Below are positions 46,770 to 60,790 of a DNA stretch of 64,000 nucleotides, piece after piece; within the stretch, counting starts at the first letter, position 1, and each line of letters starts with the position of its first letter. The stretch covers positions 58,618,383 through 58,682,382 of the forward strand of contig NC_063045.1 in assembly GCF_018812025.1 (NCBI RefSeq), given 5' to 3'. The notes beneath the pieces were generated by a model. It saw nothing but the letters and a program-made list of their open reading frames with translations. It was not told the DNA's origin and ran no database searches. The stretch is from Megalobrama amblycephala. Its lineage: Eukaryota > Chordata > Actinopteri > Cypriniformes > Xenocyprididae. A program made the translations under genes and the position numbers.

Positions 46770-47721
46770 GAGTTTAGAATAAGTACTATAAGTATTGGTA
46801 AACGCTTGTTAGCAATTGAAAAAAACTGTAATATAAAATGTATAAATAAAGTAAAACTATAAAAATAAAAACTATCAAACTATTAATTAAAACTATTAAT
46901 TAAATCTCAATGGTACTGAAATTACACTGATTTCAAATCAGGGTATCTTCCGTTAAGTAGTTTTTTGATTTAATATTGAAATCGGAAAATGAAGAAATGG
47001 CAGCTTTTTCGTGTTTCATTTTTTTCAAATAAAACAAAAAACAAGAATTCGTCTTGATTTTTCATGTTTTGTTCAGAGGTAGAAAATGAATAAACAACTT
47101 GAATATTTTTTTTTAACATGTGGGCGGGAATGAAACGCCTTTTTCCGCTGATTGGTCGTCCAAAAATTAAATGGTGCCATCATCAGTTCTTCCGCAGTTC
47201 CGTGCAGCAGAATAATAGTCTTTTGCTGCGATTGATTCTTAACGTGTTTATTGCAACTACATTCAATCTCTTTCTCATCAAACGAATGGATTGACACAAA
47301 CCATACTGAGGCAGAGCCTAGACAGGGCTTTCTTCTGTATCCATAAATTCAGCAACCTATGCGTGTTTATCTCAGAAATATTATTACTATACTAGTTTAT
47401 CTCAGAAATAACAATTGACTTCACACCTGCACTCACAACTACCTAATAGCCAACACTTCTGGCCCACTGCCTGTTTTATTATTGCTGACCACCTATCAAA
47501 ATCTGTGTGGCAATGCTGCACGACTCACGCGACAGCACAGAGATATAGTGAAGCCCAGACCAGTATCAATTTAAGTCACCATACACAGATGTCATAACCG
47601 TTTCTACGCCTAATCTCCTCCATATCGCTTAAAAATACAGCATTGTGTAGAATTAAAATGGGTCCAATATGTTTTCTGGTATGCACAGACTCGAGCATAT
47701 GATCCCCTCTGTGCTATCGTG
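46770..47721. other. Anonymous DNA
   Basis: Nothing was recognised except a repeated phrase TTTATCTCAGAAATA at 47368 and 47397. Confidence 0.35.
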
Positions 47722-48096
47722 TCTCTGGACCAGAGCAGACTGTGAAACCAGACTTCAGTGAAAGCATGTTTACACTGTCTGAATTGTTCCCTATCCCCTA
47801 TATAGTGCACTATGTGCCATTCACCATGTAGAAAATAGTAAATGTGTGAACAAGCGACTGATTTCAGCTGCAGCTTCAGCGTCTATTTATAATATGGGGG
47901 GTGTGGGACGCTTTTGATTCTAGAGAGCATCTGATTGGACAGATGATCTGATGAGAAGCTGAAGTGCAGAGTGATGTCATCAAAAAAGTGAGCGACTATA
48001 ATTTTTTAATGCTTATATCTTTTTAAATGCAAATTTTGTCATTGTTTTCGGAGCACACTAGATTATAGATGTTACAGTGAGGCTAACATATTCATA
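47722..48096. repeat. Dispersed repeat, copy 2
   Basis: It is the partner of 38504-38940, in the same orientation, with about the same order of shared words but several small deletions. Right-hand similarity fades after GAGGCTAACATAT. Confidence 0.65.
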
Positions 48097-50455
<2,359 letters not shown>

Positions 50456-50933
50456 TTAGTACAGTGGGGGGAGAGAGGAAAAAAAAAAAATTTCTGGGTC
50501 CGGTTCCCACACACTGCCGCTCGGTCCTCAGCCTGCCGAGAGGCTTTTCCTCGCGGTGCCACATGCGATGGCACTGGACGCTTGGTGGACGGCCCGATCC
50601 TCGACCGCCTCCTGGCGGCCGGCGATGGCTCCTCCGGCTGAGGGCAGCCGGCAGCGAGTCCCCCGTCCCCTGCTCCTCCCCTTAATGGCGGACGGCAGCA
50701 GGCTCCGGCCCACGGCGAACGGCGGCGACTCCTCCGCTCCCTCTTGGACGGCAGCCACCCCACCTCGTCCCAGGAGCACGGCATCCGGGTCTCCGTCCCA
50801 CCTTTCACAAGGCTCCAGTACCACCGCCTCGGGCAGCCTCTCGCGGTCTTCACACTCCCGCGCACGCCCGAACTCCGCAGCACCGCGATCCCCCTCAGCA
50901 GCGAGGGCTCTCCGACAGCATGTCCCTCCTTCC

Positions 50934-50951
50934 TCCCGGGTTTCGGCACCA
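50934..50951 (-). promoter_or_regulatory. tRNA primer-binding site
   Basis: On the plus strand this reads TCCCGGGTTTCGGCACCA, the shape of a tRNA acceptor end with CCA, one base from the LTR. The donor tRNA is not assigned. Confidence 0.8.
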
Positions 50952-50952
50952 A

Positions 50953-51283
50953 TGTAACGTGGTTCATAGATGTGGGAAGAAGGAGGCGGGAACCGGCGAA
51001 CATTCAACCAAACTTTAATATAAAATAAACAAAGAACAAAACGAAAGTAATGCCGGCAGACCCTCGCGGACGTCTGCCGGCCACACAAACATAATAAAAC
51101 GTCAAATAAAGTCCAGGCCTGGTCCTCTCTCGTCCTTCACTGTAGTCGCTCCTCCTTTTATGCTCCCGGAGCTCCTCCGTGAGGGACTCAAGGCCGGTGC
51201 GCCTCCCTGGTGAAGCTCATTAACACTCGCGCCACCGGCCTCGCGCCGTTCCCTCACGGCTCTCGCCCGCCCTGGTCGCCACA
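50953..51283 (-). repeat. Long terminal repeat (5' LTR of the remnant)
   Basis: It is bounded by TG and CA as LTRs are. It is CpG-rich near its outer end, with an imperfect inverted GCCGGCAGACG / CGTCTGCCGGC pair near 51052-51081 that would fold a strong hairpin in the transcript. Confidence 0.8.
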
Positions 51284-52051
51284 GTATACATATAATGTTT
51301 TTTAAGTCTTTAAGTCTAGACTGCACTATAACTGTGAATTTCATCCAGTTGTTGTTGTTGTTGTTGTTTTCCTTTGGACTTACTAAATCACTTAGTTATT
51401 TGTCTCACCAAATGAAATATTAAAATGTATGTTAGTATTTCTCATTCTTACTTAAGCACACAATTTGTATTATCATTAATGCATTTGAAACAATTCTGAA
51501 GCTTATTTCATTTGTTTCTTTGTATTTTGTCCATTTGACTTGTAACAATGTTTTTGGACATTTATTCAATTGAATCTCTGTATTTGGCCCTTGTCAAACT
51601 CGCTCAAATCCTCACGCTTGCCCGTTTTTCCTGCTTCTAACACATCAACTTTGAGGACAAAATATTTACTTGCTGTCTAATATATCCACCCACTAACAGG
51701 TGTCGTGATGAAGAGTTAATCAGTGTTATTCACTTCACCTGTCAGTGATCATAATGTTATGCCTGATCGGTGTAAATAGAACATACTTTTTTTAACAGTT
51801 GGTAAGTAAAATCAAATGTAGTACCTACTCAGACGGTATGCGGTTTCGGATGCACCGACTTATGTAGAACATAAAAAGTAAAATTCTGAAGAATCTGGAA
51901 GAATACAGGATCTATAAAGTCTCAACAGAACTGAAAAGAGGCATAAAAACACTAAAGGAGCACGTCGGATCCTAAGTTAAAATTTTTGGAGCACATTAAA
52001 AAAAACTTAAGGTGCACAATGAACTATCAACTCTCGACAACATCTTACAAT
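51284..52051. other. Anonymous DNA
   Basis: It contains a (TTG)n tract at 51349-51368. A phrase near 51830-51850 (GGTATGCGGTTTCGGATGCA) resembles an end of the block at 32155-32450. No gene is supported. Confidence 0.35.
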
Positions 52052-53017
52052 TTAAAGGTGCCATCGAACGTTTTTTAACAAGATGTAATATAAGTCTAAG
52101 GTGTCCCTTGAATGTGTCTGTGAAGTTGCAGCTCAAAATACCCCATAGATTTTTTTAAATTAATTTTTTTAACTGCCTATTTTGAGGCATAATTAGAAAT
52201 GCGCCGATTTAGGCTGCTGTCCCTTTAATTGCGTGCGCTCTCCGCCCCCTCCCGATCTCTCGACTCTATCATTGCATAAACAAAGTTCACACAGCTAATA
52301 TAACCCTCAAAATGGATCTTTACAAAGTGTTCCTCATGCAGCATGTCTAATCGCGTAAGTATGGTATTTATTTGGATGTTTACATTTGATTCTGAATGAG
52401 TTTGATAGTGCTCCGTGGCTAACGGCTAATGCTACACTGTTGGAGAGATTTATAAAGAATGAAGTTGTGTTTATGAATTATACAGACTGCAAGTGTTTAA
52501 AAATGAAAATAGCGACGGCTCTTGTCTCCGTGAATACAGTAAGAAACGATAGTAACTTTAACCACAATTAACAGTACATTAGCAACATGCTAACGAAACA
52601 TTTAGAAAGACAATTTACAAATATCACTAAAAATATCATGTTATCATGGATCATGTCAGTTATTATTGCTCCATCTGCCATTTTTTGCTATTGTACTTGC
52701 TTGCTTACCTAGTCTGATGATTCAGCTGTGCACAGATCCAGACGTTAATACTGGCTGTCCTTGTGTAATGCCTTGAACATGGGCTGGCATGTGCAAATAT
52801 TGGGGGCGTACATATTAATGATCCCGACTGTTACGTAACAGTCGGTGTTATGTTGAGATTCGCCTGTTCTTCGGAGGTTTTTTAAACAAATGAGATTTAC
52901 ACAAGGAGGAGGAAACAATGGTGTTTGAGACTCACTGTATGTCATTTCCATGTACTGAACTCTTGTTATTCAACTATGCCGAGGTAAATTCAATTTTCCA
53001 TTCTATGGCACCTTTAA
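52052..53017 (-). mobile_element. TTAA-flanked 0.97-kb family, copy 4 (inverted)
   Basis: It begins TTAAAGGTGCCATCGAACG and ends TATGGCACCTTTAA. It is collinear with copies 1 and 2 when reversed. The donor-like AG|GTAAGCAAG is present on the minus strand, and the block with ATGGCAGATGGAGCAATAAT is kept. It lies 6 kb from copy 3 in the same orientation. Confidence 0.8.
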
Positions 53018-53125
53018 AAACCATAATGTAATCTTTGCCATAATTCATCAACAGTAGATCATAAGCAATCTATTGCTGTGTGCAGTATTAATTGTTTGCA
53101 AACTGTTCTGAAATTGTCAGTCTGT

Positions 53126-54478
53126 AAGGCTGTGTGTCCACCAAAGCATTTTTTTCCGAGGCTAGCGTCTTTTTCCAATTGTTTTCAATGGGTGCGCTGC
53201 TTTTTTAAAACGGCTGGAGTGTAACGAGGCACTGAGCGTCTATTTCACGCTGAAGCGCTGAACGCTCATCATTTTTTACCGGTTGCGATAGTTGAAGAAT
53301 ATTCAATGCAGGTAAAATGCAGCGCTCATCACGGTCACATTTTACCCAGCCGTCCAATCACAGTCACCACCCGCCACATTCTGCTTGTACAATGTTAATA
53401 GATGACAACAAGCATAGTAATGGAACAAAATAAATTGTATCGACATTTTTATAAAGAAACGATACAGAAACAAACTATCTGTGAAATGAGATACTAGTAA
53501 CACATCCGCGGCTATTCCGTATGATAGCAAACTGAAAAAAACACTGTGCTGCCAAAGCGCTCTCAAACGTGCACAGCTAGGCATTTTTAGCAGAGCGCCT
53601 AGTGTTTTCAGCTGGATAAAAACGGTTTGGTGGTAGGGCTGGGACAATACCCCCATCACGATACTTTGTTTTTTGAATCATACACTTATACAGACTGTAC
53701 ATGTTGTATAAGATGTCATATTTACAAAAACAATTCATCACATCATTGAGTTTTATTTCAGAAGCTTCATACATTAGAGTAGTACTACATTCTCTTTTAG
53801 TAAATGATTCAATGACACATTTTTTAACAGTCATTTGTCGCCACCTAGTGGTGAAACAATGTAGCCTAATCGAAACAGTCATTATTAAAGGTTTTTGATC
53901 GCTACCTTAGACATCAGTGATTATATTTGAACTATAAACGTTTATCTCAGTACTTCTATGATGATTTGAACTATTGTATCGCAGAAATAATGATACTATG
54001 AGGTTGAAATAATGACTGCTCTCTCTGGATCAGCGGCAGCGCCAACACAGATTTGAATGTTGCGATATGATTTTGTCAGAGGTTTAATAGACAGATGAAT
54101 TGTTGTCATTTAGGATCCCGTGGGTGTTTGATTCGAGATCTTGCACCTCTACTGTTTTAAACTCTTGATATCTGAAGCAAAGCATACATGAGTAGCGCAA
54201 GGGTTTTCAGTGCATTCATTACTATGTAATATTCATAAAGTCTATTAAAGGATACAGCGCTTCTCCCACACATCCCACCAGAACCATTTTCAGAACAGTT
54301 TAAATCTATTTGTGGCAGTTGTGGCATCTTGTCTATAAGCAAGTAATAAAAAAAGCAATTTAATTTAAATTAATATTGATTCTGGGAAAATTCTAAACAA
54401 AGAAATCACGATAGTTAGGAGAATCGATTTTTTCTTTTTTTTCTCTCTCCCAGCCCTATTTGGTGGACACATGGCCTA
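53126..54478. mobile_element. Outer element with TGTGTCCACCAAA ends, split by a hAT insertion
   Basis: The left end TAAGGCTGTGTGTCCACCAA is mirrored at the right end by TTTGGTGGACACATGGCCTA. The inner left half (CGAGGCTAGCGTCTTTTTCC) also pairs with the sequence just before the insertion (AGCGCCTAGTGTTTTC). The host is about 520 bp after removing the 825-bp insert and one duplicated octamer. Confidence 0.7.
53634..54458. mobile_element. hAT-type element, 825 bp, nested, with exact 8-bp duplication
   Basis: Terminal inverted repeats TAGGGCTGGGA and TCCCAGCCCTA (one base offset on the right) are flanked by identical octamers TTTGGTGG (53626-53633 and 54459-54466). The duplicated octamer is part of the host's own TTTGGTGGACAC end. 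The interior is AT-rich and non-coding. Confidence 0.85.
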
Positions 54479-56322
54479 AATGCACAACAGCGCTGTGTTT
54501 TGACTTTATTTCATGAAATCATTGCCTTTTGAAGTTTAATAGTCAAATTGTTGTATTGTGATTCCAGTTTTTTCTGTCCCCAAATTTAAGATATCTTAAA
54601 CGGTATAACATGCGCCTTAATTATCATTTCAAGACTTATATTTTATAAAACTGAATTAAGACGTTAAGGACTTTAAGGATATTTTTAAGTTTCACATGCG
54701 AGTGAAATGCTTGCACTGTCGAGCCCTGAAGATAGTAGTCCATATTATCTTACGTTTATGGTGTCTTTGTTATTATTGGAGCTTGACAGTGATTGAAAGG
54801 CCAACTCATTTGTGATGGAATTGTTCTGAGAGGCCATGTTTGGAAATGTGAAAATATCTTTTGTGTTTGTGTTTTGATGACACGATCACTTTTGGTTGAA
54901 CTATTCCTTTAAGAGGTCTTGTAAAAAAAATATGAAAGGCTGCTTTTAAGAATTTTGGTGTGTTTTTTTTGTCCAGCCAAGGGCATCGTGCTCTCTGCTT
55001 CTCAAAAGAACAGCAAGTGTCTTTGAAGCCTTTGAAGAGATCAACCCAAAGTTTCAGTGCTGTAAGATCTGCATCTGTGATCACATGAAAACAGCTCAGA
55101 TCCAGATGCAGCTTGAGTCCTGACAAAGATACAGTACGGATCAGCTGAGTAATTGTGGGTAAACTCAGTGAACGTGGAGGCTGTTGTTAACCTCATAAAG
55201 ACCACAGCAGAGAGGTAAATGTCATGGAGGAGAATTTGCAATTAAGTTGTACTTTTTGAGATTCAGCAAATTAGATCTCAGCATTGCTCCATTAAATGCT
55301 CACAAGGTGGAATTGTAAGATATGATATTGCAAATCTCGTTCATTAAGACTCAACTAATTAGAAAAGGCTGTAGGCGTCACATAAATGACAGCACAATTT
55401 TTATTAGACAACTAAAACTGGTGTCAGGTGTGCAAATGGAGCGAATCCCACTTCAGCCTCGAGCAGAATTCATCTATTCCTGTGTATTCTTCTGATTTAA
55501 GCAACATTTTCCCAATTTAGCCAAGTAATTATCCCCATTCTTCTCTATGGATGCTGGTGCCCTGTTTGTCTAAAGAAAAGGGCAAACACTCTACCACCTG
55601 TTTTCCTTTAAAAGCAGCTTATTAATCATGGGAAAGTTACTTACTCCATTTAAAACTTAGTCTAAAGTTACACAGTTTGTGTGAGTTGCGTAAGCAATGC
55701 CATCGATAATGGAAATGGCTGTGCCATTGATAAGCATAATTTATTCAAATGTGCATTCTGGCTAACTGCATAGAATAGGCTTCAATTATGAAAATGATTT
55801 CTGTCATTATAGGGTTTTAGCTTCACATGCATATTTATTTGGAAGTAAAAGCCATTTGGATTGTTTGAATGTATTGCTTCTCGAATTGAGGGACAGACTA
55901 ATTGGAGGTGCCTAGTCAAACATAAAATTAACTTTGCATAATAATACTATCAATAAAACCATAGAAATTCTTAATATTATCAAAGGAGCAATGAATTCCT
56001 GAACTCAGGAAAAATAGAGACTTAAGGCGGTTTCTGTATCTCACGCATCAGTCTGCAGTGTTATCCCAAAACAACATTCAAACTTGAAGCTAAAACAATG
56101 TGTGTTCCCCCATGACAATGCTATTTTCCACTAGGCATTTTTCTGTTTTAAGTTCAAATAAGTTAGCTCTTTTGTTTGCTTTTGTTACTTCATTATTTAT
56201 AGTGAGCAGACTTGGAATAGGACATATCTGATATTCCTGTTGGTTTATTGAAAGTTTTTTTGTTCCCAGCTGATGCTGAAAGCCAAACACCCCCAGGTGT
56301 TCCAGAACACAAGAACTAACAT
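54479..56322. other. High-complexity intergenic DNA, candidate conserved non-coding region
   Basis: No element ends were recognised. The part 55190-55480 is notable for evenly mixed composition with TCATTAAGACTCAACTAATT-type AT cores and long stretches without simple repeats. Open frames here have no splice support. Confidence 0.3.
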
Positions 56323-56408
56323 TTACATTCATGCATTTGGCAGATGCTTTTATGCAAATTGAATTAACTAACTAATGCAGGTGCTCTACTGTATGAGCTA
56401 CAGGAACG
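56318..56408. repeat. SINE-like fragment, internally deleted
   Basis: TTCATGCATTTGGCAGATGC, then TTTTATGCAAATTGAATTAA, then GCTCTACTGTATGAGCTACA follow the order of a common fish repeat (GGCAGACGCTTTTATCCAAA ... CTCTACCACTGAGCTACAGG). The tRNA-like middle is missing. The identification is from memory of that repeat. Confidence 0.5.
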
Positions 56409-56779
56409 ATACATTATGATGCGCTTCCGTGTTAGAAGTTCACTTCAGCTGCCTCTGATGCAACAAATAACTGAAGTGTTTTGCAATTGATGATGGTGTG
56501 CACAGGCTTTTATCAGTTTGCTTGTAAGAGAAATCATTTTTAAAGGGTTCCAGGTGGATATTTTTTGTGCTTTTGGGTTTGTCAGGTTAATAATTTTACA
56601 CATTAAATTGATCAAAAGTGACAGTAAAGACTTTTATAATGTTACAAAAGATTTCCATTTCAAATAAAAGCTGTTCTTTTGAACTTTCTATTCATTAAAG
56701 AATCCTGAAAAAATATATATGTTTCCACAAAAATATGAAGCAGCACAAATGTTTTCAACATTGATAATAATCAGAATTG
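56409..56779. other. Anonymous DNA between repeats
   Basis: Phrases such as AAATAAAAGCTGTTCTTTTG and, beyond the next element, GATCACGTGACACTGAAGAC (58237) are familiar parts of one dispersed fish repeat. The element at 56782-58189 may therefore have inserted into that older copy. Confidence 0.35.
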
Positions 56780-56781
56780 TA

Positions 56782-58189
56782 TGGAAGCTTGTTTCCACCA
56801 TGAAATAAAAAATAAAAAGGGTAATTGCGACTTTATCTCACAACTCTTGACTTTTTTCCTCAGAATTGTGTGATATAAAGTCAGAATTGCGAGATTATAA
56901 AGTCAGAATTGCGAGTTATAAAGTCAGGAATTGTGAGTTATAAAGTCAGAATTGCGAGATATAAAGTCAGAATTGAGTGATATAAAGTCAGAATTGCGAG
57001 ATTATAAAGTCAGAATTGCGAGATATAAAGTCAGAATTGCGAGATATAAAGTCAGAATTGTGAGTTATAAAGTCAGAATTGCGTGATATAAAGTCAGAAT
57101 CGCGAGTTATAAAGTCAGAATCGCGAGTTATAAAGTTGGAATCGCGAGTTATAAAGTCAGAATTGAGTGATATAAAGTCAGAATCACGAGTTATAAAGTC
57201 GGAATCGCGAGTTATAAAGTCAGAATTGCGTGTTATAAAGTCGGAATCGCGAGTTATAAAGTTGGAATCGTGAGTTATAAAGTCGGAATTGCGAGATATA
57301 AAGTCAGAATTGCGTGTTATAAAGTCAGAATTGTGATATATGAAGTCGGAATCGCGAGTTATAAAGTCGGAATCGCGAGTTATAAAGTCGGAATCGCGAG
57401 ATTATAAAGTCAGAATTGCGAGATATAAAGTCAGAATTGCGAGTTATAAAGTCAGAATTGCGAGATTATAAAGTCGGAATCGCGAGATATAAAGTCAGAA
57501 TTGTGAGTTATAAAGTCAGAATCGTGAGTTATAAAGTCAGAATCGCGAGTTATAAAGTTGGAATCGCGAGATATAAAGTCAGAATTGCGAGATATAAAGT
57601 CAGAATTGCGAGTTATAAAGTCAGAATTGCGAGATATAAAGTCAGAATTGCGAGATATAAAGTCAGAATTGCGAGATATAAAGTCAGAATTGCGAGATAT
57701 AAAGTCAGAATTGCGAGTTATAAAGTCAGAATTGCGAGATATAAAGTCAGAATCGTGAGATATAAAGTCAGAATCGTGAGTTATAAAGTCAGAATTGCGA
57801 GTTATAAAGTCAGAATCGCGAGATATAAAGTCAGAATTGTGAGATTATAAAGTCAGAATCGCGAGATATAAAGTCGGAATTGTGAGTTATAAAGTCAGAA
57901 TCGTGAGATATAAAGTCAGAATCGCGAGTTATAAAAATTTTTGTTCAACATATCTCTGTCTTTTTTTCTCAGAATTGTGAGATATATAAACTCGCAGTTG
58001 CGTGTTATAATGTCCAATTGTGAGGGAGAAAAGACTGACGTTTTTTTCTCAGAATTGTGACTTTATATCTCACAGTTCTGACTTTAAAAGATGCAATTGC
58101 GAGTTTATATCATGCAATTCTGAGAAAAAAGTCATAATTGTGAGAATTGTATTTTTAAAAATTTATTTAGTGGCAGAAACAAGCTTCCA
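56782..58189. mobile_element. 1.4-kb element whose core is a minisatellite
   Basis: The ends TGGAAGCTTGTTTCCACCA and TGGCAGAAACAAGCTTCCA are terminal inverted repeats of 19 bp with one mismatch. The left edge is TA; the right edge is CA. Unlike its 239-bp relative at 43725, most of the length is a tandem array. Beside the array, both flanks keep the inverted words TCAGAATTGTGA and TCACAATTCTGA-type. Confidence 0.75.
56861..57936. repeat. 21-bp minisatellite, about 51 units
   Basis: The unit is GTCAGAATTGCGAGATATAA plus A. Variants exchange GAGATA/GAGTTA, TTGCG/TCGCG/TTGTG and CAG/CGG. Some units have one extra base (GAGATTATAAA, 22 bp), which shifts the frame. Because 21 is a multiple of three, the array gives false seven-residue repeat proteins (KSELRDI) in several frames; these are not genes. 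The array covers about 1,076 bp. Confidence 0.95.
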
Positions 58190-60037
58190 CAGAAATTTTT
58201 CTTAAGGCAGAAAATCAGCAAGGATTTTAGGATGATTTCTGAAGGATCACGTGACACTGAAGACTGGAGTAATGATGCTTTGCATCACAGGAATAAATTA
58301 CATTTTAAAATATATTCATATAGAAAGTTGTTTTATTATATTACTTTTTGATTCAGTAAATGCAGCCTTGTTGGTGAGCATAAGAGACTTCTTTCAACAG
58401 CATGAAAAAATCTTAATTATTCCAAACCTTTGGAAATATATGTCTTGGTTTTTGCTTTCAAATTAATTCAAATTCGAATTTAATCTTCGTGTGATTGTTC
58501 AGATGAAGTTCCCAGTTCAAAAGTTGTTGGAGATCTTTCCCACTTCTCAGATATCAGATGAAGACTCTGTATCTGCTCAGATGACACTGTACTCTTGATC
58601 TGGTTTTCCAGGGCACCATTAATAACAGTATCCAGTGATGTGAGCGATACTGTTACAACACAGAGCGTCAATGAGACACGGAGCTCGATGGCAGCCCGCC
58701 AAACACTAAGAGGTGTAGAAATATGTGCAAATTGAACATTTGCTCCTTTTGCCCTGTTCTCCAGGGACGTCTCGTTGGAAGGGGAGAAACGTGGATCTTA
58801 TCTCGCTTGCATTATTCTCCGAAACCTCCCGTTAAAATCAAAGAGCCCGTCTGCCTCCAGCTATCCTACACGTCCTATCTGCTATTTGTCCCTAACATGA
58901 TAACAGCCAGCAATTTGTAAACGCAACCCGAGGACCGAGAGGAGAACAATGACTAGTGTGAAAGGACAAAGAGAACGAGAGTGCTGGAGAATTTGAGGTG
59001 ACGCTCTAGGTCTTTTAGAGATTAAGAGCATAATTGTGGCTCATGGAGAATATGAATTGCGAAGCTGGATATTAAGTTTTAACACGATCATTGTGTGTTA
59101 TCTGTAGGTGTTTGGAGAAATGGTCAAATGTAGGGCTATTAGCGACCTGCAGTGCTTATCAATAACGTATCAATAGAACAATATACTTTTTATGTATTAT
59201 ATAATCATATATAATACAATTTAAATATAACTATAAATATATATATATTTTGTGAAGTGTTCAATTATTTTTAATCTCCCTTTTGCCTTTGTGGGGCAAC
59301 AAATGCATTTTTAAAAGAACTTGCATGGTACACCAAGGTACTTTTTTCATTCAAGGAAAAAAACAAAACAAAAAACATGTTTTTGTCTTCTCTTTTATAA
59401 TATATATTATAGTTTTAGGGTGTGAAGTTTTAATCATCTTTGATTATAACCTCAAAGCAGATTTATTGAGCTGACACTGTTTACTCTCTGTAGAAATGAG
59501 AGGTCATAATTGGTTGGCTCGAATAATCTTATTCATAATGGATCCACACATGCTGTTATCCAGAGGGGCTTACAAAGAATAATTTATGTGGCCTAATGCA
59601 AGTAATTAGACGACATGAGAAACCCCGGCACAGATGCTCATTACTAAACACTGTATTGTTTACATAATGTCAGCCAATGCCAAACATACTCATGAAAATA
59701 TTAAGACTGAGTGTGATGTTATGTTAGTCAGGACAGGAGTCGTGTTCAGAACAGCTCACTGCTTCTGCTGGAAGTAATGTGTAAACTGTGCACAGTGTAG
59801 ATTTCAGTATGCATGCAGTATGTTATACTTCATTTGCCATAATGTACAGCTGCTAGAGCATGTTGCATGAAATGTTGTGCTCTACAATGCAATGCACAGT
59901 GCTTGTAATCCTAGCTTACTGCTTAATTCATACTGTACAGAAGACTAAATGCTACCTGTTTTTTTTTTTTTTTTTCTTGTTCAAAAAGTACATATGCAAC
60001 ATTTGAAACAGTGGCATTTGAATTGCATGTTTAATCG
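58190..60037. other. Anonymous DNA
   Basis: 58200-58460 looks like the continuation of a dispersed repeat (AGGATCACGTGACACTGAAG). 58720-58920 has a pyrimidine tract with an AG (TTTTGCCCTGTTCTCCAG) followed by a 58-codon open frame ending TAA. That would fit a terminal exon, but nothing upstream supports it. A fragment at 59548-59585 (TGTTATCCAGAGGGGCTTAC) is from the same SINE-like repeat as 56318. Confidence 0.3.
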
Positions 60038-60042
60038 AGTAA

Positions 60043-60323
60043 TGTTACGCAATGCTGGTAGATCAAACACACGTCGAGGAGGAGTAACGTATAATAAGTC
60101 TTTACTTGATAATCACTTGAGCAGAACATACACCAACACATCACTAGTACAAACGAGACCCGACAAAGACACACTGACAGAACTGAACTGATATACACAC
60201 ACTAATGAACTCAAAAGACTAACAGCTGTGATGATGATTAGTGTCTATGGTAACAGATTGTGGCGGGAACAAGGAACAGAGGAACACGTGACAAACAAAT
60301 TGAAAGTCCATGTGAACGTGACA
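60043..60323 (-). mobile_element. Solo LTR with exact 5-bp target duplication
   Basis: A 281-bp unit starts TGTTACGCAATG and ends AACGTGACA, i.e. TG...CA. It is bordered by identical pentamers AGTAA at 60038-60042 and 60324-60328. This is the product expected when the two LTRs of an inserted element recombine. On the minus strand its middle (ATAGACACTAATCATCATCA, then CAGCTGTTAGTCTTTTGAG) resembles the LTR at 63617-63865, so the two belong to related families and the element lay on the minus strand. Confidence 0.88.
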
Positions 60324-60340
60324 AGTAAGTGATGTCCAGT

Positions 60341-60500
60341 TGTTTTTGTTTTGTTTTATTTTATTATTTTTTATTATTTTTATTATGTTTTATTACATTT
60401 TATTTGTTATATATTTGTTTTATTATATTTTATTTTTATTTTTTATTATATTATATTTTATTTTATTTTTTATTATATGTTATTTTAATTCATTTTTTCT
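60341..60500. repeat. TTTTA-rich low-complexity tract
   Basis: Irregular repetition of TTTTATT and TTTATTA over about 160 bases, which creates phenylalanine/leucine/isoleucine-rich open frames that are not genes. Confidence 0.9.
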
Positions 60501-60607
60501 CATTCTCTCAATTATTAACTATTTATTTAAGAGATTAACATCACTTGCTGGATTAAACATGCAATTTAAATGTCACTGTTTTAAATGTTTATTATATTAA
60601 TTATATT

Positions 60608-60790
60608 ACACTTTATTTTAAGGTGTCCTTGTTACAGTGTAACTATACATGTAAGTACTGAGTAATATTAATTAACGTTCTTACTGTATAATTAGGGTTT
60701 GGTTTAGGGTTAGTTGCATGTAATTATGCATAATTTACTGTTATTATTACAGTGAGTACATGTAATGTAACAAGGACACTAAAATAGTGT
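60608..60790. mobile_element. 183-bp inverted-repeat element
   Basis: ACACTTTATTTTAAGGTGTC followed by CTTGTTACA is mirrored at the right end by TGTAACAAGGACACTAAAAT followed by AGTGT. Terminal inverted repeats are about 28 bp with a few mismatches. No coding content. Confidence 0.75.

Larger units (their letters stand above)
50456..51283 (-). mobile_element. LTR retrotransposon remnant: 5' LTR, primer-binding site and leader
   Basis: On the minus strand the LTR (51283-50953, 331 bp) starts TGTGGCGACC and ends CACGTTACA. One base after it begins an 18-base primer-binding site, TGGTGCCGAAACCCGGGA (50951-50934), the complement of a tRNA 3' end with its CCA. The GC-rich leader then continues to about 50490, where the homogeneous composition ends. 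Everything 3' (gag, pol, second LTR) is missing. A TATA-like CATAAAAGG sits at about 51163-51155. Long frames through the LTR and leader (up to 221 codons) are not gag-like and are not annotated as genes. Confidence 0.8.

Noticed and set aside
57079..57850. Open frames encoding seven-residue repeats (KSELRDI-type)
   Set aside because: They are translations of the 21-bp minisatellite in different frames; 22-bp units shift the frame and there are no gene signals.
58723..58920. Possible terminal exon after TTTTGCCCTGTTCTCCAG
   Set aside because: The acceptor is good, but no upstream donor exon, family resemblance or polyadenylation signal supports it.
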